Shown here in pieces: positions 27,040 to 35,402 of a stretch of 64,000 nucleotides of DNA. The DNA is taken from NCBI RefSeq assembly GCF_009727155.1, contig NZ_WNWM01000002.1, positions 310,001 through 374,000 on the forward strand. Direction: 5' to 3'. Numbering within the stretch: the first letter of the stretch is position 1; the number at the start of each line of letters is the position of its first letter. A program made the position numbers and the translations under genes. The notes beneath the pieces were generated by a model. It worked only from the letters and a program-made list of their open reading frames with translations. It ran no database searches and had not been told where the DNA came from. Source of the stretch: Pseudoduganella dura (lineage in GTDB: Bacteria > Pseudomonadota > Gammaproteobacteria > Burkholderiales > Burkholderiaceae_D).

Positions 27040-28683
27040 GTGGCCAAAGTAGACAAACCGAAAATTCTCGTCGTCAACGACGATGCCAACAGCCTGTTCG
27101 CCCTCACGAGCTTGCTGGCACAATGGGCTGAGCAGGAATCGTATGAAGTGATCGCCGCGCGCAGCGGCGAAGAGGCATTGCGGCAGGTGCTGATGCACGA
27201 CTTCGCCGTGATCCTGCTCGACGTGAACATGCCCGGCATGGATGGTTTCGAAACCGCCGAGGCGATCCACCAGCGCGCCCGCTCGGCCAACATCCCGATC
27301 ATTTTCATCACCGCTTTCGTGGCGGACGAACTCGACCGCCTGAAGGCTTACCAGAAAGGCGCGGCGGACTTCCTGTTCACGCCGGTGATTCCACAGATCC
27401 TGCACGCGAAGATTTCGGTTTTCGTGGCGCTGGCCGTGAAGAACGAGGAGCTGAAGAGGCAGGCACGCCAGCTGAGCCAGCGCACCACCGATCTCATCAG
27501 CAGCAACAAGCGGCTGCTGCAGGAGATCGAGGAACGCAAGGTCGCCGAGCGGCAGAACCATGCGAAGGACGAGTTCCTGGCGATGCTGGGCCATGAATTG
27601 CGCAACCCGCTGTCGGCGATCAGCAGCGCCGCTTCGCTGATCGGCCTGCCGGGCGTGACGGGAGACGCGGCCACGCGCGCAAAAAAGATCATCCAGCGGC
27701 AGAGCCAGCACCTGGGCCGCATCGTCGACGACCTGCTCGACCTGTCGCGCGCGATGTCCGGCAAGATCCTGCTGAACCGCGCGCCGGTGGACGTGGCGGC
27801 GCTGATCCGCAACTGCCTGGAAACCTACCGCACCACGGGCCGCACGGCCGATTACGAGGTGCATGTGGAACTGGAAAGCGGCTGGGTGGACGGCGACGTG
27901 ACACGGCTCGAACAGATTTTCTCGAACCTGCTCGACAACGCACTGAAATACACGCCGCCGGGCGGCACGGTCGACATCTTCCTGGAAGTGGAAGAAGATG
28001 ACATCGTGCTCACCGTCCATGATACCGGCGTGGGCATTCCGCCCGAGCTGCTGCCGCACGTGTTCGATGTGTTCGTGCAGGGCACGAGCACGCTGGACCG
28101 GGCCCAAGGCGGGCTCGGCATTGGCTTGGCGCTGGTGCGCCGCCTGGCCGAACTGCACGGCGGCGGCGTGGAAGCCGACAGCGCCGGCCCCGGCGAGGGC
28201 AGCACTTTCCTGATCCGCCTCCCCCGCATCGAACGCATTACCGAACCCAACCCGCAAATCATGGACACGAACGAACAGGCCAAACCCACTGTACTGCTGA
28301 TTGAAGACAACGACGACGGCCGCGAAATGATGGCAATGATGCTGTCGTGCTACGGCTACGAAGTGCGCCATGCCGCCGACGGCCTGCAAGGCCTCGCGGT
28401 CGCGCACGAATACCGCCCCGGTGTGGCGCTGGTCGATATCGGCCTGCCCGGCATCGATGGCTACGAGGTGGCGCGGCGCCTGCGCGGCGATCCGGAAATG
28501 CAGCATATCCGCCTCATCGCACTGACGGGCTACGGCCTGGCCGAAGACCAGCGCCGCGTCCTGGAAGCGGGCTTCGACATGCACCTGGTGAAACCGGTCG
28601 ACATCGACAGCCTGATGAAGGCGATCGCCAACTTGACGGGCGGGACACCGGCAACGGCCGCCACCGCCGCGCTCAGGCCGTGA
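27040..28683 (+). CDS. Hybrid histidine kinase, REC-HisKA-HATPase-REC
   Basis: About 547 aa. N-terminal receiver (ILVVNDDANS, Asp in VILLDVNMPG), a coiled linker, HisKA with phospho-His in AMLGHELRNPLSAI, HATPase_c (NLLDNALKYTP, VHDTGVGI, GGLGIGLAL), and a C-terminal receiver (VLLIEDNDDG, Asp in VALVDIGLPG). There is no membrane span, so it is a cytoplasmic phosphorelay node fed through its own receiver. The start is inferred: GTG at 27040 or 27034, both after the promoter at 26951-26979; a TTG at 27004 is possible. The neighbouring signalling genes may be its partners. Confidence 0.9.
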   Translation: MAKVDKPKILVVNDDANSLFALTSLLAQWAEQESYEVIAARSGEEALRQVLMHDFAVILLDVNMPGMDGFETAEAIHQRARSANIPIIFITAFVADELDRLKAYQKGAADFLFTPVIPQILHAKISVFVALAVKNEELKRQARQLSQRTTDLISSNKRLLQEIEERKVAERQNHAKDEFLAMLGHELRNPLSAISSAASLIGLPGVTGDAATRAKKIIQRQSQHLGRIVDDLLDLSRAMSGKILLNRAPVDVAALIRNCLETYRTTGRTADYEVHVELESGWVDGDVTRLEQIFSNLLDNALKYTPPGGTVDIFLEVEEDDIVLTVHDTGVGIPPELLPHVFDVFVQGTSTLDRAQGGLGIGLALVRRLAELHGGGVEADSAGPGEGSTFLIRLPRIERITEPNPQIMDTNEQAKPTVLLIEDNDDGREMMAMMLSCYGYEVRHAADGLQGLAVAHEYRPGVALVDIGLPGIDGYEVARRLRGDPEMQHIRLIALTGYGLAEDQRRVLEAGFDMHLVKPVDIDSLMKAIANLTGGTPATAATAALRP

Positions 28684-28752
28684 TGTGACGGCGCCGCGTG
28701 GCGGCGCCCGCACCGTACGCCCGCTTCATGGCCACGGTGCGGGCGCGCGCCG

Positions 28753-29265
28753 TCAGGCCGCGGGCTGGTTCGAGTAGACCACCTTGCCCGGCACCGGCGC
28801 CAGCGGAATCTCGTCGATCTCATCCTTGCGTGCCTGGATCTGGGCGCCGAGGGCAAGCAGGTCGATACCCGCCTTCTTCGCCGCAGGGAACATCTCCTTC
28901 TCCTCTTCCTCGACGTGGTGCTCGATGTATTCGCCGAGCACTTTCACTTTCGCATCGTACAGGTCGTCGTGCGGATCCATGGCGTGGATCTGGGCTATCA
29001 GGTCCTTCGCCGACGCATGCTCGACGGTCGCTTCATCGACCAGGTCCTCGGCATCGTCCGCATCGGCGCGCACGGCCGGGTAGAAGATCTCTTCCTCGGC
29101 GATCGCATGCTTCGTCAGTTCCAGGCAAATCTTCTCGGCCAGTTTCTGCTTGCTGGAAAAGGCGCGGTCACCCAGTGCTTCGTACTGCTCGAACATCGCC
29201 TTGACTTCGGCATGGTCCTGCTTCAGCAGGGCAACGGCATCACGTGGCTTGGCTGTGGCACTCAT
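28753..29265 (-). CDS. Hemerythrin HHE-domain protein
   Basis: 170 aa. Helices with iron-ligand patterns are visible: LLKQDHAEVKAMFEQ, LTKHAIAEEEIFYPAV, TVEHASAKDLI and YIEHHVEEEEKEMFP. HHE proteins bind a di-iron centre and O2 or NO, acting as sensors or stores (family knowledge). The C-terminal tail is Pro-rich. It is a single gene, divergent to a soluble histidine kinase gene, so a redox or NO link is possible but not shown. Confidence 0.9.
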   Translation of the reverse strand: MSATAKPRDAVALLKQDHAEVKAMFEQYEALGDRAFSSKQKLAEKICLELTKHAIAEEEIFYPAVRADADDAEDLVDEATVEHASAKDLIAQIHAMDPHDDLYDAKVKVLGEYIEHHVEEEEKEMFPAAKKAGIDLLALGAQIQARKDEIDEIPLAPVPGKVVYSNQPAA

Positions 29266-29443
29266 GGCTACTCCTTGTGTTGGTTGGGCGGAATTGGACA
29301 GCGTCGTGGATCACTGCCTGCCAATGTGCCCGTTCCCGCGGGCCCTGACTGTGCGACAACACACGATAGTGCTGGTGCGACATTTCCTGGAAACCTCATG
29401 TATCATCCGCCTGTTATTCCCGAGGCCGATACCTATACCAACC

Positions 29444-30142
29444 ATGCCCGACGAGACTCCCGACCAGGCCAAGCACGCCGCCGAACTTTCCGACCTGCTG
29501 GGCCACGTGGTCACCAGCTGGGACAATGACCGCCGCGCGCTCGCGCGGCAGCTGCACGACAGCCTGGGCTCGTCACTGACGGCGTTGACGATGCACCTCG
29601 GCCTGCTGGCGGCCAAGCTGCCGCCGGACCAGCCGCTGCGCGACCGCGCCGCCCAGATGAAGAACCTGCTGCACACGATCATCGAGAACAACCGGCAAAT
29701 GCAGCACAAGCTGTGGAACGACAAGCTCGAGTTCCTCGGCATCAAGGTCGCGTTCTCCGAACTGGTTACGCAATTTGCCCAGCAATACGGGATCGCGGCC
29801 CGCCACAGCCTGCCCGAGGAAGAGCCGGCATGCCCGCGCGAATTCGGCGTGGTGCTGCTGCGCGTGCTGGAACAGGGTTTGTCGAACGTGACGGCGCACT
29901 CGGGTGCCACCGCGGTCGACGTGATCGTCGACGACAACGAAGACGAGATCATGCTGACGGTGCGCGACAACGGCAAGGGCAGCACCCACGACCTGGCGCC
30001 CGGCGCGACGCCGGATGGCGAAAAGTACGGCCTGCGCCTGCTGCGCGAGCGAGCCCGCCTGCTGGGCGGCACGCTGACGCTGGCCACTCACCCCGAAGGC
30101 GGCGCGGTGCTGACCGTGGTGCTGCCGAAGCCGGCCACCTGA
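29444..30142 (+). CDS. Soluble HisKA_3-type sensor histidine kinase
   Basis: 232 aa. HisKA_3 dimerisation region with phospho-His H38 in RQLHDSLGSSLTAL, then a short HATPase_c (SNVTAHSGATAVDV, VRDNGKGS, YGLRLLRERARLLGG), as in NarX/DegS-type kinases. No sensor domain or membrane span, so the signal probably comes through another protein. No NarL-type response regulator is adjacent, so it is an orphan. The upstream gap to hemerythrin (29266-29443) may contain a shared divergent promoter. Confidence 0.85.
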   Translation: MPDETPDQAKHAAELSDLLGHVVTSWDNDRRALARQLHDSLGSSLTALTMHLGLLAAKLPPDQPLRDRAAQMKNLLHTIIENNRQMQHKLWNDKLEFLGIKVAFSELVTQFAQQYGIAARHSLPEEEPACPREFGVVLLRVLEQGLSNVTAHSGATAVDVIVDDNEDEIMLTVRDNGKGSTHDLAPGATPDGEKYGLRLLRERARLLGGTLTLATHPEGGAVLTVVLPKPAT

Positions 30143-30185
30143 TTCCCCGCCACGCCTGTTCCCGGCGTGGCTGCGCCCCGCAACC

Positions 30186-31604
30186 ATGACGACCGCGCGC
30201 GAGATAGCCGATCTGCCTGGCCCGCCCGGCCTGCCGCTGCTCGGCAATGCGCTGCAACTCGATCCCCGCACCGTGCACCGCACGATGGAGCGCTGGGCCG
30301 GCCGTTACGGGCCGATCTTCCGCGTCCGCATCGGCACGCGCCCGGTGGTGGTCATCGCCGACAGCACGGCGATCGCCACCGTGCTGCGCGACCGGCCGGA
30401 AGGCTTCCGCCGCCCCGCCATCACCGCCGAGGTGGCCGAAGAACTGGGCGGCAGCCCGGGAGTCTTCATGGCCGAAGGCGACGCATGGCGCCACCAGCGC
30501 CGCATGGTGATGCACGGCCTGTCGCCCGCCGCCATCCGCGAGTATTTCGGGCGGCAGGTGCGGGTAGCCTTGCGGCTGCGGGAACGCTGGAACGGCGCCG
30601 CCGGCGAGATCGATCTTACCGGCGACCTGAAACGCTACGCGGTGGACGTGATAGCCGGCCTCGCGTTCGGTGCCGATGTCAATTCGACGGAAACCGGCGA
30701 CGCTGCGATCCAGGGGCATGTCGATATCGTGATGGACGGGCTGGCGCGCCGTTCGCTGCTGCCCTTTGCCTACTGGCGCTGGATCCGGCTGCCGGCCGAT
30801 CGCCGCCTCGATCGCAGCGCGCAGGCCGTGCGCTCGGCGACGGACGGTTTCATCGCCGCGGCGCGTGCCGCGATGGCGGCCGATCCCGCGCTGCGCGAAC
30901 GGCCGGCCAACCTGTTGCAGGCCATGCTGGCGGCGGCGGACAGGCCCGCTAGCGGCGTCGACGACGGCGCCGTCGCCGGCAATGTGCTGACGATGCTGCT
31001 GGCCGGCGAGGAAACCACCTCCGGCGCGCTGGCCTGGCTGGTATGGCTGCTGTGGCGGCATCCGGAGGCGCAGGCCCGGGCGCGGGAAGAAGTGCTCCGC
31101 CATGTGCCCGATATCGCCAGCGCCACGCCGGAAAGCATCGAAGCGCTCGACTACGTGCAAGCCTGCGCGCTCGAGGCGATGCGACTGAAACCGCCCGCGC
31201 CGTTCCTGCCGCTGCAGGCACTGCGCGAGAGCGCGGTGATGGATACGCGGCTGCCGGCGAACACGATGGTGTGGTGCGTGCTGCGGCACGACAGCGTGGC
31301 CGCGGCGTTTTTCCCGGAACCGGAACGCTTCGACCCGGCGCGCTGGCTGCCGGGCGGGAACGCCGACCGGCACGTGGTGCTGCCGTTCGGCAGCGGTCCG
31401 CGCATGTGCCCCGGGCGTTACCTGTCGCTGATGGAGATGAAGGTGGCGCTGGCGATGCTGCTGGCGCGCTTCGACATCGTGCAGGTGCGCGTTCGCGGCA
31501 CCGCCGCCGACCTCGCCGGGGCCCCGCCGGCCGAAGTGATGGGCTTCGTGATGGCGCCGGCGCCGCTGTCGATGCGGCTGCGCGCCCGGCCGCAGGCCTG
31601 CTGA
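30186..31604 (+). CDS. Cytochrome P450
   Basis: 472 aa, soluble. N-terminal Pro-rich hinge LPGPPGLPLLGNAL as in class II-like P450s, I-helix LAGEETTSGAL, K-helix EAMR (ExxR) and the heme loop FGSGPRMCPGR with the cysteinate ligand. It would hydroxylate a hydrophobic substrate using electrons from a redox partner not encoded here. The LPGPPG opening and about 470-aa size recall the CYP102/CYP110-like group rather than the 400-aa bacterial type. It is 43 bases after the kinase gene in the same direction. Confidence 0.92.
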   Translation: MTTAREIADLPGPPGLPLLGNALQLDPRTVHRTMERWAGRYGPIFRVRIGTRPVVVIADSTAIATVLRDRPEGFRRPAITAEVAEELGGSPGVFMAEGDAWRHQRRMVMHGLSPAAIREYFGRQVRVALRLRERWNGAAGEIDLTGDLKRYAVDVIAGLAFGADVNSTETGDAAIQGHVDIVMDGLARRSLLPFAYWRWIRLPADRRLDRSAQAVRSATDGFIAAARAAMAADPALRERPANLLQAMLAAADRPASGVDDGAVAGNVLTMLLAGEETTSGALAWLVWLLWRHPEAQARAREEVLRHVPDIASATPESIEALDYVQACALEAMRLKPPAPFLPLQALRESAVMDTRLPANTMVWCVLRHDSVAAAFFPEPERFDPARWLPGGNADRHVVLPFGSGPRMCPGRYLSLMEMKVALAMLLARFDIVQVRVRGTAADLAGAPPAEVMGFVMAPAPLSMRLRARPQAC

Positions 31605-32906
31605 CTAGTGCAGCTTGACCATCGGCGTGCTGCGCTTGATCAGGAAGCGCGCCAGCGCCAGCACGCCGGTGCGCAGCGTGCCCATGATCGCCTGGTGGTG
31701 CATCAGGTGCAGGCTCGTATACATCATCCGCGCGAAAAAGCCTTCCACGAACCAGTTCTTGCCCTGCAGCGAACCCATCAGGCTGCCGACCGACTCGCGC
31801 TGGCCGAACGACACCAGCGAGCCATAGTCGCGGTATTCGTAGGGCTTGCCCTGTGGCGACTTGCCGCGCTCGCGCCGCAGCAGCGTTTCCAGCAGGTAGT
31901 CGGCCTGCTGGTGCGCGGCCTGGGCGCGCGGCGGCACCGGCTTGCCGTCGGCGCCGATGCACTGCGCGCAATCGCCCAGCGCGTAGATATCCGGGAAGCC
32001 CTTGACCACCAGTTCGCCGGTCACATCGAGATGGCCGCCCTTCACGGTCGGCAAGCCCAGGTTTTTCAGGAAGTCCGGCGCCTTGATGCCGGCCGCCCAC
32101 ACCACGATGTCGGCCGGGTACACGTCGCCCTTCAGCACGGCGACGTGGTCGGGGCCGATCTCCGTCACGCGCGTATCGGTCAGTACGCGCACACCACGTT
32201 CGGCCAGCAGCCCCGCGGCGGCGATCGATACCCGTTCGGGCAGTGGCGCCAGGATGCGCGGCGCGCCTTCGATGATGGAGATGCGCACGTCGCGCAGCGG
32301 CTTCAGGTCGCCGAAACCATAGGCGGCATACACGCCGCTGGCCTCGCGCAGTTCCGCCGCCAGCTCGACGCCGGTCGCGCCGCCGCCGATGATGACGATG
32401 TCCACGCCTTGCTCGGCGCCCTGGCCGGCGCGCTTGTTGGCCGCCTTGGCCAGCAGTTTGAGCAGCGTGAGGCGGAAGCGCTCGGCATCCTCGGTGCCGT
32501 TCAGCGAAATGGTATTCTCGGCGGCGCCTGGCACGCCGAAGTAGTTCGACGTGCTGCCGACCGCCAGCACCAGCGATTCATAGGCGATCGTACGGGCCGG
32601 CAGGACGGTTTCGCCGGCCGGCGTTTCGATCGGCCCCACGCTGATCGTGCGGGCCGGGGCATCGAGCGCTTCGAACGCGCCGTACACGTAGGTGAAGTGA
32701 TTGTCGTGCGCCAGCATCTGGTATGACAGGCCTTCGGCATGGATGTCCAGCGAGCCGGCCGCCACCTCGTGCAGCGACGGCTTCCAGATATGGTATAGCC
32801 GGCTGTCCACCAGCATCACCTTGCCCGGCCCCAACTTGCGGCCCAGTTTGCAGGCCAGCTCCAGGCCGCCCGCCCCTCCTCCCACGATCACATATTTGCT
32901 CTGCAA
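31605..32906 (-). CDS. ndh: NAD(P)/FAD oxidoreductase, type II NADH dehydrogenase (NDH-2)
   Basis: 433 aa. FAD-binding GGGAGGLELACKLG at the N-terminus (residues 9-22), NADH-binding IIGGGATGVELAAELR (about 173-188), and the ALGDCAQC motif (about 306-313) before a C-terminal amphipathic, Arg-rich membrane-binding segment (LRTGVLALARFLIKR). It oxidises NADH to reduce quinone without pumping protons. The gene ends immediately next to the P450 gene with no bases between the stops. Confidence 0.9.
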   Translation of the reverse strand: MQSKYVIVGGGAGGLELACKLGRKLGPGKVMLVDSRLYHIWKPSLHEVAAGSLDIHAEGLSYQMLAHDNHFTYVYGAFEALDAPARTISVGPIETPAGETVLPARTIAYESLVLAVGSTSNYFGVPGAAENTISLNGTEDAERFRLTLLKLLAKAANKRAGQGAEQGVDIVIIGGGATGVELAAELREASGVYAAYGFGDLKPLRDVRISIIEGAPRILAPLPERVSIAAAGLLAERGVRVLTDTRVTEIGPDHVAVLKGDVYPADIVVWAAGIKAPDFLKNLGLPTVKGGHLDVTGELVVKGFPDIYALGDCAQCIGADGKPVPPRAQAAHQQADYLLETLLRRERGKSPQGKPYEYRDYGSLVSFGQRESVGSLMGSLQGKNWFVEGFFARMMYTSLHLMHHQAIMGTLRTGVLALARFLIKRSTPMVKLH

Positions 32907-32948
32907 ACGGTTCTCCTTGAAATGAATGGCGCCGGCCGGGAATGCGCG

Positions 32949-33428
32949 TCAGTCGCGGCCGTGCCCCTTGCCGTGGCCGTTGCCATGGCCCCGGTCATGA
33001 TCGCGGCGACCGCCATCGCGATGGTCATCCCGGCCGCCCCGGTGTTCAGGGTGGTCGCGACGCTCGTGCTGCCCATGTTGACGATGCTGGCCGCGGTGCT
33101 CCGCGCGATAACGGGGCGCGTAGTCGTTCAGGTACCAGTCGTCGCGCACGAACAGCACGCGCCGGCCGCAGGCGCGGTACTTGCCGCAGTGCTTGCGCCA
33201 GTTCTTCGCATGACCGGGCGGCACGCGCAGGTACAGCGGCTCGCGCACCACGCGGACCGGGCGCTCCACGATGACGGGCTCGCGATAGATGACGGGTGGC
33301 GGCGCCATGGCGCCGATGTCGACCCGGCCATAGAAGCCGGGCTGGCCGACCGTGATCGACACCTGGGCGGAAGCGGAGCAGACGGCCAGCAGGCCGGCGG
33401 CGAAAAGCGAAATTTTAAGATTGGTCAT
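32949..33428 (-). CDS. Exported His/Arg-rich protein
   Basis: 159 aa. Signal peptide of about 21 residues (LFAAGLLAVCSASA). The mature part has a Val/Pro/Arg segment (YREPVIVERPVRVVREPLYLRVPPGHAKNWRKHC) of a type often seen in betaproteobacterial secreted proteins, and a C-terminal tail of about 50 residues rich in His, Arg, Asp and Gly. The His tail could bind metals. No characterised family is recognised. Confidence 0.75.
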   Translation of the reverse strand: MTNLKISLFAAGLLAVCSASAQVSITVGQPGFYGRVDIGAMAPPPVIYREPVIVERPVRVVREPLYLRVPPGHAKNWRKHCGKYRACGRRVLFVRDDWYLNDYAPRYRAEHRGQHRQHGQHERRDHPEHRGGRDDHRDGGRRDHDRGHGNGHGKGHGRD

Positions 33429-33653
33429 GGATGCATCGATGGTTGAAACGGGCCGCGGCCATGGCCATTGTATGCGACCCGGCAGTGGCGCGTGCGTTCA
33501 TCGCCAAAGCGCGGCCCGGCAGGTGCCCGGGCCGCGCCGGATGCCGCCTGGCTGTCCTTGGCGAAGGAGGTAAAGCGGTACATGGGCGCCGCGCCATCGG
33601 GCCGCCCGCCACGGCGGCCGGAGCCGCGCCATCGGGGTTACGCAATGGACAGA

Positions 33654-35234
33654 CTAGATCGACGCCCCCAGCGCCGCCTGCAGTTGCGCGATCGCCCGGT
33701 GCGCCTGGCTGATCACCTTGTCCGCGATCCGCTTGCGCACGGCCTGGATGCGGCTGGCCGCCTCGGCTTCCAGTATCAGCGGCGTCAGCAGGGCGCTGGC
33801 CGATTCGTAGAATGCGCTGCCGATGCGGTCCAGCTGCACGATGAAACCCTGTTCCGCTTCCTTCATCCGGCGCCGCAGTTCATCCTCGAACACGCGGCGC
33901 TTGTCGCGGATCTCCTCGCGCTTGCGTTTATTGGTGTCGGTCGCCCACTTGAACGCGGACGCCAGCAGCACGGCGCCGCCGACGAAGGGCACCACCGGGG
34001 CGACGACGGGGATCACCACCGCCACGCCGAACAGGTAGGCGGCCGTGCTGGTGCCGGCAGCGGCCACCGCGCTGCCCATCAGCGTGAGGTTGGCGGCCGT
34101 GTCGACACCGTTGACCAGGCGCGTGCCGATGCGCAGCCGCGGCATCAGCCGCGCCAGTGCCGCGTGGTGCTGGCGCTTGAACGCCTCGGCCTGCGTGATG
34201 CGCATGTCGGACTGGAACAGCTTCAGGTCGTGGTGCAGCAGGTCGAGCGCCTCCTGCTTGCGGCGCGCCACGCGCTCGAGCCGGTATTCCATCTCGCGCG
34301 CGAACTGGTCGCGGGCAATGCCGGACCACACCTGCTCGTCTTTCCATTGTTCGGTATCGAGCCGTTCGGCGATGGCCACCTCGATCGCATTGCCGGCATC
34401 GTGCACCGCGTCGTCGATATCCTGCCACAGCATGCGGCGCTCGTAGGCAATGCGGGCATCCACCAGCGCCAGGCGCTGCAGCACCTGCTGGCGCAGCTGT
34501 TCGGCGGTGGCCGACAGCCCGCCCGCCTCCCCGTCGCCCGGCAGCGGCGCGACGGCCTTTTCCTGGTAGGCGTCGATGCCGTGCGTGATCGTGTCCACGG
34601 CGCGCTGCACCACGTCGCGCAGCTGTTCCTGCGTCATCATGCCGCCGTTGAAGCCGCGTGCATGATTCAGCAGTTCGACCTGGCCCGTGCTGCGGCCGAA
34701 ATCGGCCACGGCATCGACCAGCCCCCTGCCCTTGACGAGCTTGCGCGCCTGCGTGCCGAGGTTGTTCAGCAGGCGGCGCTCTTCTTCCGGGGGCAGGTCA
34801 TAGTAATGTTCCGGCGTGACGCGGATGCCGAGCGAGCGTGCGGCCCTCGCGGCCAGCGGCCGGGCGCGGCGGCCCTGCAACGCCAGCAGCGGCTTCATCA
34901 TCGCGAAAGCGGCTTCGCGCGCGGCCGGCTCCACCGCGCCGCTGCTGCGGGCCAGCGCATTGACCGCCCAGTCGACGGTCACCCCCGATTCGATCGCGTT
35001 CAGAACCAGCGCGGTAAACACGGCGGAAGCCTTGCCATCGCCGGAAAGATCGGTCACGGCGGCGAACTGCGCCAGCGTCATCGATCCGTCCTCGCCCACG
35101 GCGATCGCGCCGAGCAGGCGTGCCAGCGCGGAGGCAAAGCTCTGGTCCGTGCACAAATGCTCGTCGAGAGTGCGCAGTTTCAGCGTGTGTTCCGGCGCGG
35201 CCGGCGTGACTTGCGACGATGCGGATTGATTCAC
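33654..35234 (-). CDS. Orphan 526-aa protein, TerB-like N-terminus and membrane-active C-terminus (uncharacterised)
   Basis: Residues about 25-150 look all-helical (LGAIAVGEDGSMTLAQFAAV resembles a TerB-like segment). About 245-370 is a long charged helical region. About 395-440 is a hydrophobic hairpin (LMGSAVAAAGTSTAAYLFGV, then VVIPVVAPVVPFVGGAVLLA). A helical stretch (KRKREEIRDKRRVFEDELRRR) follows to the end. This layout resembles the stalk and membrane paddle of bacterial dynamin-like proteins, but there is no GTP-binding P-loop and no GTPase neighbour. Function not recognised. Confidence 0.65.
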   Translation of the reverse strand: MNQSASSQVTPAAPEHTLKLRTLDEHLCTDQSFASALARLLGAIAVGEDGSMTLAQFAAVTDLSGDGKASAVFTALVLNAIESGVTVDWAVNALARSSGAVEPAAREAAFAMMKPLLALQGRRARPLAARAARSLGIRVTPEHYYDLPPEEERRLLNNLGTQARKLVKGRGLVDAVADFGRSTGQVELLNHARGFNGGMMTQEQLRDVVQRAVDTITHGIDAYQEKAVAPLPGDGEAGGLSATAEQLRQQVLQRLALVDARIAYERRMLWQDIDDAVHDAGNAIEVAIAERLDTEQWKDEQVWSGIARDQFAREMEYRLERVARRKQEALDLLHHDLKLFQSDMRITQAEAFKRQHHAALARLMPRLRIGTRLVNGVDTAANLTLMGSAVAAAGTSTAAYLFGVAVVIPVVAPVVPFVGGAVLLASAFKWATDTNKRKREEIRDKRRVFEDELRRRMKEAEQGFIVQLDRIGSAFYESASALLTPLILEAEAASRIQAVRKRIADKVISQAHRAIAQLQAALGASI

Positions 35235-35402
35235 GGCGGCTCCCTCGTTGGTCTGAAATGCCTTTTCGGCATTCTAGCGGAACTCGAGGGGTGCCGGTGC
35301 CGCGCCCGGCTGGCGCATTTCCCGGCAACGGGAGCGACATGGTCCGTTGACGGGCAAGCGGCCAGCGTGCGGCCGTGCTGGCGGGAGCGCCGGTGGGCGC
35401 GG

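Noticed and set aside
28690..28708. Hairpin GGCGCCG/CGGCGCC after the REC-kinase-REC gene
   Set aside because: No T-run, and such GC palindromes are frequent by chance here.
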